A program made the translations under genes and the position numbers. Below the pieces are notes generated by a model. It searched no databases and had not been told where the DNA came from. It saw nothing but the letters and a program-made list of their open reading frames with translations. Positions 51,053-62,600 of a stretch of DNA of 64,000 nt are shown piece after piece; positions within the stretch are counted from its first letter, which is position 1; each line of letters starts with the position of its first letter. This DNA is from a virus. The stretch spans positions 43,886-107,885 of the IMG/VR virus record IMGVR_UViG_3300029319_009305. The stretch is one strand, 5' to 3'.

Positions 51053-52906
51053 ATGCCTAAAAATATTAAGAAAGAAGCAAAATTAATTAGAGACACAAGT
51101 TACTTAAATAAAGACTTCGGAGGTTTCAGAAAAGACCTTTTAAATTATGCAAAAACACACTTTTCCGAACAGATCCGCGATTTTTCAGAGGTGTCAGTAG
51201 GGGGTATGCTTGTTGATATGGCTGCTTATGTAGGTGATGTTATGTCCTTCTACCTCGATCATCAGTATTCAGAATTAAATCTTGAAACAGCAATTGAGGA
51301 ACCAAACGTCCAGAGGTTGATTAGGCAGTCAGGTATCACAATAACAGGAGCTAGTCCTGCAATAGTTTCTGCAACTATTTATATTAGAGTTGATTCCGCC
51401 TTTGATATTAAGACGCAGTCATACATACCCAATCATCGGCAGCTACCTATTTTAAAAGCAGGTACAAAAGTAGCTTCAGTCGACGGAACTGTTTTTGAGT
51501 TAACCCAAGACTATGATTTTGCAGAGAAAAATTTAACTAATGAATTGATAAGTTCAGTTTCCACAGGTAATACTGATAATAATGGGACAGTTTTAGATTA
51601 TATAGTTTATAGAGACTGTATTTTTACTAGTGCAATTTCTAAAACAGAAACATTTAATATTTCTAATGAATTTATTCCTTTTAGAACAATTGATTTAGCA
51701 GAATCTGATATTAGCGAAATTGTATCTGTTTATGATAGTGAAAACAATCATTATTATGAAGTAAAGTCTCTAACACATGACGTTGTTTATAGAAGGTTCA
51801 ATAATGTTAAAAGTGATAGTGACTTAGTTCATGATAAATTAGGGATTATTCCTGCTCCTAGAAGATTCACAAAAGAATTTTCTTTGCTAGATGGAAAGAC
51901 AACAATTAGGTTTGGTTCAGGAAGAGCAGATACCTATGAGGATGATATAGTACCAGATCCATCAGATCATGCTTTGCCCTTGTACGGAAATAAAAGAACT
52001 TTCAGTAGATTTTCCATAGATCCTAACAAGATGTTAGAAACTAGAACATTAGGCGTATCGCCTATCAATACAACACTAACAGTAACTTATAGACACGGAG
52101 GCGGTTTTGGGCACAACGCTTCTCCCGGGCAAATTATTAATATTGTAAGCTTAATCACAAAATTTAATTCAGCGATAAGTGCGACAAAAGTAAGAAACAT
52201 AAGAAATAGTATAGAAGTTTATAACGAAAGTAGAGCTTCTGGTGGAACTGATAGACCTACTCTCAATGAAATGAGAGCAGTAGCATTAAATTACCAAGGA
52301 TCGCAAGACAGAATTGTTACAAAGCAAGACTTGCTTACTAGAGTTTACACTATGCCTTCAAATTTTGGACGGGTTTACAGAGTCGCAGTTAGAAAAAATA
52401 ATTTTTCACAAAATACTGCACTGGTATCTATATTGACTAAGAACGAATTAGGTTATTTAGATTATGCAACTGATACTTTAAAAAAGAACATTGCCAAATA
52501 TATTAATGAATACAGACTTATTGGGGATTCAATTGATATACTTGATGGAACAATATTGAATTATGGTATACGATTTTCAATAACAGTTGATAATAGGTAT
52601 AATGATAGCAATGTGTTAGTAAAAGTGATAAATAAAATTAAAAAATTTACTAGAACAGAAAATTTTCAAATTGACCAACCTATTAATTTAACTGACATAT
52701 CGCTATTAATTGTATCAACTGATGGAGTCAATACATTGAATAGTTTAGAAGTAATAGAAAGAAAAGGGAGCGTCAATGATAGGCTTTATTCATCTAATTC
52801 ATTTAACATCAAGGAATCAATAGTCAAAGGTATTCTATATCCAGTTCCTGGTGGCATGTTTGAATTAAAATATCCTAATGATGATATTCAAGGAAGGGCA
52901 ATATAA
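51053..52906 (+). CDS. Baseplate wedge protein gp6-like (baseplate J family)
   Basis: 617 residues (T4 gp6 is 660). SEVSVGGMLVDMAAYVGDVM, then SFYLDHQYSELNLETAIEEPNVQRL and RQSGI are conserved in gp6/J proteins. The C-terminal part has the typical ATDTLKKNIAKYINEYRLIGD and DNRYN-type segments. It forms the wedge ring around the hub with gp25. Confidence 0.82.
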   Translation: MPKNIKKEAKLIRDTSYLNKDFGGFRKDLLNYAKTHFSEQIRDFSEVSVGGMLVDMAAYVGDVMSFYLDHQYSELNLETAIEEPNVQRLIRQSGITITGASPAIVSATIYIRVDSAFDIKTQSYIPNHRQLPILKAGTKVASVDGTVFELTQDYDFAEKNLTNELISSVSTGNTDNNGTVLDYIVYRDCIFTSAISKTETFNISNEFIPFRTIDLAESDISEIVSVYDSENNHYYEVKSLTHDVVYRRFNNVKSDSDLVHDKLGIIPAPRRFTKEFSLLDGKTTIRFGSGRADTYEDDIVPDPSDHALPLYGNKRTFSRFSIDPNKMLETRTLGVSPINTTLTVTYRHGGGFGHNASPGQIINIVSLITKFNSAISATKVRNIRNSIEVYNESRASGGTDRPTLNEMRAVALNYQGSQDRIVTKQDLLTRVYTMPSNFGRVYRVAVRKNNFSQNTALVSILTKNELGYLDYATDTLKKNIAKYINEYRLIGDSIDILDGTILNYGIRFSITVDNRYNDSNVLVKVINKIKKFTRTENFQIDQPINLTDISLLIVSTDGVNTLNSLEVIERKGSVNDRLYSSNSFNIKESIVKGILYPVPGGMFELKYPNDDIQGRAI

Positions 52907-54462
52907 TGTATAGGGTTCTAAGCGCTAGTCAAGACACATATATAACGAATAAAATAATTAGAAATAGTTTTAGAGCAACTGACGCCAACACAGGACAAGC
53001 AGGAACTCTAGACTTATTTAAACTATATGGTGAATCCGTATCAGGTAGTGCTGACAACCCTGTTGAAATTTCTCGTGCATTAGTAAAATTTGATTTGACA
53101 CCTTTGAGCACAATGTTAACAAACGGTGACATTGACATTAACAACTCTTCTTTTTCTGCGACATTAGTTTTAAGAGACGTATACGGGGGGCAGACAACAC
53201 CTAATAATTTTAAAATGATAGCTCTACCCTTAGCCCAACAATTTCAAGAGGGTATTGGTAGAGATGTTGTAACTTTTCAAGATTTAGGATCTTCTAATTT
53301 TATCACTGCTTCTTACGAAAATGGAACTTACAATTCTTGGAATACACAAGGTGCTATGAAGTCAGGGAGTTTAGGTGATGGAAGCATTGACGTCATCGTT
53401 AGCGGATCTTTAGAGGGGCCCTCTGGGACACAAACCTTGAATTTATCTTCAGAGCAATATTTTAGTACAGGCAAGGAAGATTTTTCTGTTGATGTGACAA
53501 ATGCAATATCAGGCACAGTTTCAGGACAAATATCTAATCATGGGTTTTTAATAGCATATTCTGGTAGCTATGAAAACGATACTAAAACTTATTTTGTAAA
53601 AAGATTTGCATCTAGAAATTCGTCACGGGAAGACTTAAGGCCAAAAATTATTATTAAGTACAATGACGCAATAATAGATAATCACGAAAATTTTATATTT
53701 GACGTAACAGGATCTATATTCTTAAACAATTATCACAGGGGTACACTAAGTAATATTTTATCAGGGGCAGGATCTCAAAGTACGCAAATTACAGGGCACA
53801 ATTGCTTGAAAGTTAGACTTGAGTCAGGATCATTTACTAAAACAGTAACAGCATCGCAGTATTCTATTGGAGACAATTTTCAAGCAGGAATATACTCGGC
53901 ATCTTTTGTAGTATCACGATATGATGCTAGCTTAATTGAGCATTTAAAAAGTTCAACGTCTGCTTCATTTGATGCAATCTGGTCATCAGGGACTGATTTG
54001 TTTCCTGATTATAATAGCTCAGTTGCTTATCATTCTGGATCTTTAGTAATAAAAACACCTTCAAGAACAGCATTTAATGGAGGACAAAAACGGCTTCTCT
54101 TAACCATGGAAAATTTAAGACCTAATTATAGAAAAGATGACTTGGTAAAACTTAGAGTTTTTATTGAAGATCGTGATAGACAAATCAATTTTAAGAAAAA
54201 ACCTTTTGCGACAAAATCACAAGTTTACGAAAGCATGTTTTATCAAGTTAAAGATGCACAAACAGACAGAATAATTATTCCTTTCGATAGCACAGGAAAT
54301 AGCACAAAATTATCATCAGATTCTGAAGGGATGTATTTTAATTTTTACTTAGATAGCTTACCTGCAGGAAAAACTTATAAATTTGAATTCTTAATAAAGG
54401 ATTTCAATAGCGACTATTTTATTAAAGATGTATCAGCAAAGTTTAGTGTTGACCTAGATTAA
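52906..54462 (+). CDS. Baseplate-associated protein with DNRLRE/CBM96-like domain
   Basis: 518 residues; ATG overlaps the preceding stop. Residues about 5-250 read like a DNRLRE-type beta sandwich (QDTYITNKIIR..., EISRALVKFDLTPL; DVTNAISGTVSGQISNHGF; FASRNSSREDLRPKIIIKY), a fold found in carbohydrate-binding modules. The C-terminal half has more beta segments with phage baseplate-type composition. Position between gp6 and the gp7-like gene suggests a wedge or peripheral baseplate protein. Confidence 0.65.
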   Translation: MYRVLSASQDTYITNKIIRNSFRATDANTGQAGTLDLFKLYGESVSGSADNPVEISRALVKFDLTPLSTMLTNGDIDINNSSFSATLVLRDVYGGQTTPNNFKMIALPLAQQFQEGIGRDVVTFQDLGSSNFITASYENGTYNSWNTQGAMKSGSLGDGSIDVIVSGSLEGPSGTQTLNLSSEQYFSTGKEDFSVDVTNAISGTVSGQISNHGFLIAYSGSYENDTKTYFVKRFASRNSSREDLRPKIIIKYNDAIIDNHENFIFDVTGSIFLNNYHRGTLSNILSGAGSQSTQITGHNCLKVRLESGSFTKTVTASQYSIGDNFQAGIYSASFVVSRYDASLIEHLKSSTSASFDAIWSSGTDLFPDYNSSVAYHSGSLVIKTPSRTAFNGGQKRLLLTMENLRPNYRKDDLVKLRVFIEDRDRQINFKKKPFATKSQVYESMFYQVKDAQTDRIIIPFDSTGNSTKLSSDSEGMYFNFYLDSLPAGKTYKFEFLIKDFNSDYFIKDVSAKFSVDLD

Positions 54463-54483
54463 GCAACAAGGATTAAATGAACT

Positions 54484-57400
54484 ATGACAAAAAAATCTAT
54501 TTTATCAAATCAGAATCCTGGAACTGCTTTATTCGATAACAATTTTAAACACTATAAAACAATTGGATTTGATAACGATACAGCAGGGAATTTTAAAAAA
54601 TTTAAGTCCATGAGAGATTTATCTGAACTGTCAAAGGAAGAAACTTTTTTTGAAGATGACTATAGATTTGACGGTCCTGACTCTGGCGTAAGATCAACAC
54701 AGCAAATAAATTTAGATTACGAAGTGTTTGAAAATCACGTATTTTTTGATTCTGCTGTATCTAAAATTAATATTGCATTTGATAAGATTGTGAATGAGTT
54801 TCCCTTTGAAAAAACTGAAGCTGAACTTAATGAATATCTGCAAAGCTTAACTGGTTATGAGCGTTACATATTGAATTTGTTTGGTAAATCTTTAGGGTAT
54901 TTAACGTTGTCTGGCTCTGCTGTGGGTGAAAATTCAGGAGGTCAATATATTGAGATTAAAGATTCTGCTGGATCTTTATACCCGACGTTTTCTACAAGGA
55001 ATGATACTAAACCTGTATTAAGCCCTAAAAACAGCCCGTTTACGATTGAAGCATATATTAGTCTACCAACAGTTGTTAATGACAACCAGGTAATATTCCA
55101 GTATAAAAAAACTGAAAAATTTGGAATCATGCTCTCGTTAAGCGCTTCTGACGACACTTCTAAATGCAATATAGTTTTCGATGTGACGTCAGGGTCAAAT
55201 CATAGTTATGTATCATCTAGTTTTGATAAGGGTAAATTTTATCATGTTGGGGCCGCTTATTCTGTATCCAATAACCCGGGAAAATCTTTGCTTTACATAG
55301 ACTCTGTGTTGAAAGCAACGTCATCAATGACCTTAGAACTTACAAATTTTGATTTAAGTGCACAAGACTCAAAAGCTTACATAGGCTCTGGAAGTATTTT
55401 AAATACAGCAAATGCAGACCCAGACATATCGACAGGAGTTTTTACTCCCCAGCAGACTTTTTCCGGATCAATTGACGAATTTAGATTTTACCATCTAGAG
55501 AAAAATGAAAAAACAATTAAAGACACAATGAAAGTTAATATTTTTGGCGGGAGCGAATCTAAGTTAGCATTGTATTTTAAGTTTAATGAACCATCTGGGA
55601 GTTATCGACTTCCATCTGTGTGTTTAGATTCATCAGGTAATAGTCTTCATTCAAATATTACTAATTTCTCACATGAAATAAGAAATACGGGCAGCATATC
55701 GACACCCGTCACAGAAGAAATATTAAATAATAATCCAATATTATACCCTGATTTTCCAAAAAATACAGACTTGCACAACAGACTCATTAATTCGGCTAGC
55801 TTGTATGATGAGAAAAATCCAAATTTAATAACGAATTTAATACCTGTCCATTATCTTTTAGAAGGTAACGATTTTGAAGGCTTTCAAAACATGACTGGAT
55901 CTTACGGGAATGTTTATAAATCGCAAAGCATACCAGGATCGGGTCAGGTAGGTTCAGGGCAGCTCTTGATGTCATTCTTATTTTTATGGGCAAAGTATTT
56001 TGACGAGTTAAAAATATATATAGACACGTTATCGAGAGTGTTAAGTTACGGATACGATACAAACGAAGTAGGAATTGATAAATTTTTACCTTTTGTAGGT
56101 AAATACTACGGCATAGATCTACCCGGTATTTTCACTTCAGCAATGCAACGTCAATACAACAAAAATGTAGGAATTAATGATTTAGGCACTGTATCAACTT
56201 TATCTTTGCGAAAAGTTCAAAATCAAATTTGGAGAAGGATACTAACTAATTTAAATGCATTGAGACAATCTAAGGGAACAATATCTTCTGTAAAGGGCAT
56301 GATAAGAACCCTAGGTGTAGAGCCTGATACAATTTTCGATATTAGGGAATATGGAGGTCCTAAAGCTTTTTTCTTAGATGGTAGAAGAAAAAATATTAAA
56401 AAATCTTATAAGATGATAGATTTTTCTGGAAGCCTTGCTGACATATCAGATATTGCAACTGTTGATTCTAATACGGGTTTCAACACAAGGACACCCAGAA
56501 TAATTAGTCCATTCTTGTCAGGATCTAGAATTGAAGTAGGTTTTCCTGAAATAAAAACGGGCACTGCAACAGGTACCGTCACTATTGGTAATAGTGCTAC
56601 AGCCACAAATTTAGACGGTAAGATTATTGAAATAACAGATACAGCTGGATTAGAGAAAGTTTACATATTTGATGATGATAATGATGGTGCAACAGGAACT
56701 TTAGACGGCAGCAACAGAGTTAGAATTCAAATAAACGGCATGATGAGTTCCACAGCAGGAAGAATATTGATGGCAGCACAAGTTAAGGCTGCAATAGAAC
56801 ACGCTAATGGCCATGCAGGCTCTATAACAGTTTCAACAACTGACCAGATTGTAGGCTTGACTCAAGGTTCGTTTAATGCGAATGACGGTAATAACGCAAT
56901 AAAAACTTCTGTGACTGATGCGACTCATTTGGCAGTGTCTGGTTTCTCCGGAGGTTTTGGATATTTAAACCAGCCAAATCATAATTTTGTTCACGGAATA
57001 TCAAACAATCCTAATGATGGCTTGTTTACATCTGGATCTTTCGGGTACGATGCTGTATACAAGTTTGAAACTAATTTAAGATTCCCTTTGACACAGAGTT
57101 TGGTTAGGCTTCACATGACTGGATCTAGCGTTTCAAATTCAGCACGTTTAGTTACGAATTGTGTTTTAGTTTCTGGTTCAAGTCCTGAATTGAAGCTATT
57201 TGTTGATGCCGCCACCGCCGGCGCTAGCGCTTCAGACACAGCAAGATTACAAACTTTAGCAATAAATAGCGCCAGCTTTTTTAATGGGAACCCTTGGTAC
57301 GTAAGTTTTGGTCTAATAAGAAATGATGACAATATTATACAGGATGAGCAGTACGCTTCGTCTTCATTGTTTTTAAGAGCAATATCAGATGATGAAATTT

Positions 57401-58440
57401 ACTACGTGACTAGTTCACTTGATATGAATTATTACAATAGTACAGAAAATTATTTTCAAAACATAGATGCAGCAAAAAATGCCAGTGGTTCTTTTTTAAT
57501 AATCGGATCTCAAAGTATAAAACTTGACGGATCATCGTCACCTGTAGGATTGAGTGCAACTGGATACAACAGGATTGTTAGGGCAACAGATTTTGCTGGT
57601 AAGATTAATTTTATTAGGTTTTGGTCGAGGGGAATATCACTAGAAGAGTCACTAGAGCGGGCTAAAAACTTTAGATCTCTAGGTGTAAAAGATCCTACTT
57701 TCCAATATAATCACAACACTTTGCATACTGGGTCTTTCAACAGGTTAAGGATTGATGCAAAAACCTCAATACAGATTGCAACAGCTTCAGACAGTTCTGG
57801 TCAGATAAGATTAGATGACTTTAGTCAAAACAATTTACATTTTGTAGGGAACGGTTTTGAGCCCGAACAAGTAATTCTTAAAAATGAAATGTTTCTTCAT
57901 TCTATGCTCAGTCCTAAATTTGATATTAGGGCTTCTGATATGAAAGTTCGAGTTAGAAGCTTTTTGGAAAAAGAAAATCTGGAGAATGATGATTTTGCAA
58001 AAGCGACTCCTGTTTTTAATTTAGATGATGAATTTTCACCTGAAGATGACAATAGGTTTTCTATAGACCTGAGTGTTGTCAAAGCATTAGACGAAGACAT
58101 CATGAAAATGTTTGCCAGCATGCAATCTTTTGATAATGCTTTAGGTGATACAAGAGACCTTTTTGAAGATAGTTATATTGAATTAGAAAATTTAAGAAAA
58201 ATATACTTTAAAGACTTAATTCAAAAATTAAATTTAAGTAGTTATAGCGAATTTTTTACTTGGTTTGATGAAGCATTTACTTCACTGTTGTCAGGTTTTA
58301 TTCCTTTGAGGGCAAATTTTTTAGGTGTCAATTACGTCATCGAATCGCACGTTTTAGAGCGACACAAAATGAAATATTTTTATGATGAGCAGTATTTGCT
58401 TACAAGAACAGAAACAAGAGATAGGTTTGGTAACGTATGA
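54484..58440 (+). CDS. Large gp7-like baseplate protein with LamG-type domains
   Basis: 1318 residues. Order: N-terminal region (1-180); a concanavalin/LamG-like domain (about 183-350: SPFTIEAYISLP...LLYIDSVLKA...GSIDEFRFYHL); a central baseplate region (about 420-630) ending WRRILTNLNALRQSKGTISS and IREYGG, a signature of wedge proteins; a short module (about 692-825) with VYIFDDDNDGATGTLDGSNR; a second LamG-like domain (about 860-1070); and a C-terminal helical region (about 1130-1318). Likely the main wedge scaffold, comparable to gp7 (1032 in T4), enlarged by sugar-binding-type domains. Confidence 0.68.
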   Translation: MTKKSILSNQNPGTALFDNNFKHYKTIGFDNDTAGNFKKFKSMRDLSELSKEETFFEDDYRFDGPDSGVRSTQQINLDYEVFENHVFFDSAVSKINIAFDKIVNEFPFEKTEAELNEYLQSLTGYERYILNLFGKSLGYLTLSGSAVGENSGGQYIEIKDSAGSLYPTFSTRNDTKPVLSPKNSPFTIEAYISLPTVVNDNQVIFQYKKTEKFGIMLSLSASDDTSKCNIVFDVTSGSNHSYVSSSFDKGKFYHVGAAYSVSNNPGKSLLYIDSVLKATSSMTLELTNFDLSAQDSKAYIGSGSILNTANADPDISTGVFTPQQTFSGSIDEFRFYHLEKNEKTIKDTMKVNIFGGSESKLALYFKFNEPSGSYRLPSVCLDSSGNSLHSNITNFSHEIRNTGSISTPVTEEILNNNPILYPDFPKNTDLHNRLINSASLYDEKNPNLITNLIPVHYLLEGNDFEGFQNMTGSYGNVYKSQSIPGSGQVGSGQLLMSFLFLWAKYFDELKIYIDTLSRVLSYGYDTNEVGIDKFLPFVGKYYGIDLPGIFTSAMQRQYNKNVGINDLGTVSTLSLRKVQNQIWRRILTNLNALRQSKGTISSVKGMIRTLGVEPDTIFDIREYGGPKAFFLDGRRKNIKKSYKMIDFSGSLADISDIATVDSNTGFNTRTPRIISPFLSGSRIEVGFPEIKTGTATGTVTIGNSATATNLDGKIIEITDTAGLEKVYIFDDDNDGATGTLDGSNRVRIQINGMMSSTAGRILMAAQVKAAIEHANGHAGSITVSTTDQIVGLTQGSFNANDGNNAIKTSVTDATHLAVSGFSGGFGYLNQPNHNFVHGISNNPNDGLFTSGSFGYDAVYKFETNLRFPLTQSLVRLHMTGSSVSNSARLVTNCVLVSGSSPELKLFVDAATAGASASDTARLQTLAINSASFFNGNPWYVSFGLIRNDDNIIQDEQYASSSLFLRAISDDEIYYVTSSLDMNYYNSTENYFQNIDAAKNASGSFLIIGSQSIKLDGSSSPVGLSATGYNRIVRATDFAGKINFIRFWSRGISLEESLERAKNFRSLGVKDPTFQYNHNTLHTGSFNRLRIDAKTSIQIATASDSSGQIRLDDFSQNNLHFVGNGFEPEQVILKNEMFLHSMLSPKFDIRASDMKVRVRSFLEKENLENDDFAKATPVFNLDDEFSPEDDNRFSIDLSVVKALDEDIMKMFASMQSFDNALGDTRDLFEDSYIELENLRKIYFKDLIQKLNLSSYSEFFTWFDEAFTSLLSGFIPLRANFLGVNYVIESHVLERHKMKYFYDEQYLLTRTETRDRFGNV

Positions 58441-59603
58441 CAAGCATAGTAATAAAATCAAAAAAAGAAATAACAGATATATTTAACGAAGATTCAACGA
58501 TAGGAAAATATAGGATTGGAAGAACGTTATCTATTGATAAGCCTGTAAAAAAAGAATCATCTTTTGATCCACTAGCTGTTCCTACCGAAGCTGCATTTCT
58601 TCAGAGAGCGGATGTTATTGGTTACCAGTCTGCCACCGGATCATTTACAGGAGTTAAATCTACTTTGTGGGAGTCAGAAAGTCCTACACAGTTATCAGCA
58701 TCTGGCAGTTATTACCAAAATTCAAAAATTCGACAAGGGGTCTCCATAAGATCTACTTTTGACCTGGAAGCTGACGCTTTGCCTTACGTTTACATTCAAG
58801 GCGGATCTTCACCTTACCCTAATCATATTTTTGAAAATTTTTTACCGTCTTTTGACGAGGACTTTTTTGGTGTCAAAGAAAAGTTAAATAGAAGAAATTA
58901 TGTACCCTTTGAAGATATAATAGATCTACATCCGCAAAGATTGTCTGCTAGCGTGTATTTAGAAATGGAGGATCCGTACGCCGCCGGTATTTACCCTAAG
59001 TATTCGGGATCTCATTTTAGAAATAAATTTGACATGAATGGTATCATAGAACCTTTCGAATTAACAAGAAGGCGCCATGACATACAACAGGTCGATACAA
59101 CTTCGATATATTCAGCGAGAAAGTTCTTTTCAGGAATAAGCGCAACTGTAATGGGTAGTGAGAGGGAGTTTAGAGGATCAGGAAGAGGAGATAACCCACG
59201 AAAAGGATCAACACAAATCGTTCAGTATTACGATGTGAGGGATTCACACAATCCTGACGTTGATTTTTTTGACGATTCTCGTGAAATAGTTATACTCAAC
59301 ACAGATAAAATGAAAAAAATAAGTGCACTTGAAAATAGTCAGCAACATATTCTTAGATTTTTTGATGATACATTAGACTATGATTTAAGCAGTTATGCTT
59401 TTGCTTTAGAAACTTCACCTGATAGTATTCCTGATTTACTGTACGGGCTAAATGTTCAGCCACCGTACAATGAGAGGAGTGAGATTGGTACCAGGTTTGT
59501 TTCGGCAAAAGCAGGATTTGTTTACGAAACTACAACTGTAGGTAATACTACTTTAGGGACAGATTCAATTGCGTTTGGCGGATTGGGGAAGATAAATGCC
59601 TAG
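58437..59603 (+). CDS. Tail/baseplate structural protein, unknown family
   Basis: 388 residues; starts four bases before the end of the gp7-like gene. Soluble, beta-rich and rich in Ser, Phe, Asp and Arg with FENFLPSFDEDFFGVKEKLN and LSASVYLEMEDPYAAGIYP. Ends in a Gly/Thr-rich tail. No family recognised. Context makes it a baseplate or fibre-attachment protein. It overlaps the next gene by eight bases. Confidence 0.55.
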   Translation: MTSIVIKSKKEITDIFNEDSTIGKYRIGRTLSIDKPVKKESSFDPLAVPTEAAFLQRADVIGYQSATGSFTGVKSTLWESESPTQLSASGSYYQNSKIRQGVSIRSTFDLEADALPYVYIQGGSSPYPNHIFENFLPSFDEDFFGVKEKLNRRNYVPFEDIIDLHPQRLSASVYLEMEDPYAAGIYPKYSGSHFRNKFDMNGIIEPFELTRRRHDIQQVDTTSIYSARKFFSGISATVMGSEREFRGSGRGDNPRKGSTQIVQYYDVRDSHNPDVDFFDDSREIVILNTDKMKKISALENSQQHILRFFDDTLDYDLSSYAFALETSPDSIPDLLYGLNVQPPYNERSEIGTRFVSAKAGFVYETTTVGNTTLGTDSIAFGGLGKINA

Positions 59604-62600
59604 AAAAAGAAAAGATAGATACGATCTCGGTGCACCTTTCAAAGCGCCTAATGGAAAAAGTTATACTGCAAAATCAGTGGAAAGCTTAGTTCTTTGGCTT
59701 GATTTTGCATCAACATTGATTGACAGGACGAGCAACCCCAATGTTGAAACGCCAACCCTTGAATATCAAGGATCAGTGCCTACGAGAAATGAAAAAATAG
59801 AAGATAGTATAAATTTTTATAACATTGCAAGGTTTGATAATAGCGAAAATTTAAATGCGCTAGCAACATACGATGCTGTAACAAATCCGATTAATTTCGG
59901 AGACGGAACAACTGACAAGCCTTTTTCTGTAAGTCTGTGGTATAGAAGAAGTGGAACTTTGGCAGACACAACGACTGAAAACTTGTTCTACAAGGGAGAC
60001 ACATCTTCAAAGACAGAGTATCAAGCATATATAACCATGGTCGCAATACTAGCATTTCAAGTACTTGACGAATCAACAGGAGCTCACCGGAGAGCTTTTA
60101 TAGACTTTGGTGACTTAGCAGATATTGACAATATTTGGATGCATCTTGTTTTTACATATGATGGGTCAGGAACTTCAGCAGGCCTAAAAATATATAGGGA
60201 TGGAGTTTTGTTAGCAACGTCAACAAACGATAGCGGTACATATACTGCCATGGAACAACAATCAACAAAGCTTTTTATAGGCGCTAGTCATGACGGTTCA
60301 TCTGAAGCTGACGGAGATTTTGCAGAATTTGCTATTTGGTCTCGAGAGTTGCCAGCTGATGAAATATCAGCAATATACAATGCGACAACATCGCTTACAC
60401 TGGAGTCATCTGGAATTGTTAATTCTCCCATTAGATCACGAATACGTGAAATGGATAGTAGGATTGGCATGTATCCAACAATAGGGCGAACAGGTGATAG
60501 AGATAGGAAAGGCTTCGGGTCAGTATTAGCTTTTGATGATCGAAATACCCAATTATTTGGTGCACCTGTTTTAGATGACAAATATTACCCAGTATCGCTT
60601 ACTCAAAATTTCTCTTCTGAACGAAACTATCAGTATGGCTATTCAAGCGCAGCATCTTTAATTGAATGGTTTCACATTGGAAAGTTTGCTGCTGATGGAG
60701 TAACTCCTTCTGTTGCGGTAAGAAAAGCAACAGGGGTTCAGACTGTTCAACTGGTCAGTGACCCAATTAAGTCTTCAATAACAATAGGAAATTACACATA
60801 TGATTCTATAACTTTTGACGATACTGATAATTCATATGTTCGTCTTAATTTTGCATCAACAGATAATACTCTGACTTTCGGAGATGGATCAGATGACACT
60901 CCGTTTACTTTTAGCTGGATTATGGAATTGACGCCTGCTGGTTTAGGTAAGCTATCGAACTCTATATCAAATGAATTATTTGCAAAGAGCGATGGAACTT
61001 CGAAGCAAGAATATTACGCATCAGTTCTGTCAAATGGTCAATTAAGCATAGTCTTGATGGATGAATCATCCGGAGGTTTTATCCAGGGTAAATCATCTGA
61101 ACCAGCTGACAAAGTAGATTTTTGGTCTAGACCACGCCACGTCGTTGTTACATACGATGGTTCAACTAACAACTCAGGAATAAAGTGGTACGTTGATGGT
61201 GTTTTAGACACAGGAACACCCGGAGGCGGAGGATCTTATACTGCATTGGAACAGAATTCAGATCATTTTTACTTTGCTACAAACGAATTCAATCTAGGCA
61301 CTAAAATTGGTGATCTTAAAATGGCTGAATTAGCTGTTTGGGGTGTGGAGCTAACGCCACAGGAAGTGCAGACTGTTTATAATTTTATAACTAAACCCAT
61401 ATTTAAAGATCCGGGTTACATTTTAGACTCAGGTACTTGCTTGTTATCAGGTGGTTTCATTGCAAACCAACACAAGCATTTTTCAACTCCAAATCAACCA
61501 GGGTCCCGTTTTGTTGTGACAGGAAATATGTTGGCAGGGGTTGCAGATAATTTTGATTCAACAGATTACAAATATTTAGCTGCAGTTGACAAGAACAATG
61601 AATCAATAACAGCGTTTAATGAAGCAAAAGTTATATTAAAAGATAATGAATTTTACTTAACTGGCACAAGCGAAACAACTTTTCCAGGATTTTCTGGTCG
61701 TTTGCATGACAAGACACAAATACAGATTGACCTTAGCACTAATGAGCCTACAAAATTTGGTTACACGGAAAAATCAACTTTCAAGAGAGACGGAGCAGCC
61801 CATGTTTCTATTGGCGGTACATCAGGACATTCAACGCTTACACTCGACGGATCAAATGTTCGCACGCAGTTAATGGTTTACTGGAATAACACTTTGAAGC
61901 GTTGGGAAAAAATTGCGAAAGGTGTTGGCGCAAATACACAACAGCATACAAGAAATGATTCTAATATTAGTATGTATAAAGAATTAGGTGAGATGATAGA
62001 TACAGCTGCTATTGGTTTTGGTAATTGTTCCGGTATTATTGCAACATCATCTGTCCGGACAGAGGAATCTGGTGAAGAGCAACAAACTTACGATTTACAA
62101 CCAGAGTCTGTTATTAAAATGATGGGCAAGCCAACGTCTGTATACGGTTTTCCTTCGCATGGTAAGTTTCATGCAACGGGAAGTCAAACAATTAAAATGA
62201 GTGACTATATTGATCGACCAGTTGTTTTAGAAAAATGTAATTTACAATTTTCTGCAAAGTTACAATTTGCTAATGATGGAGGGGCAGATCATCGGATGTT
62301 TGTATCAATGGTTGGTAGTTCATCCGCAGGAATTCCTTCAACTTACGCTTACGAAGATGATTTCATAAATATGATGCCAACATTTTTTATGCTTAGACAA
62401 TTTAAGCAAGGCAATGAAGTAACTTACAAAAGAGACTTTTCTTTAAATTATAATATCGCAGATTCTCCTGGGACAGGTTATGGTAATCTATATGGTACAT
62501 ACAAAAAAGGTGTTGCGTTACTTTCACTTAGACTTTCGCAAACAGGTAGTAGTCTGCATGATATGGATTTTACGCTACCTGGATTTTTTCAATTAGCTTC

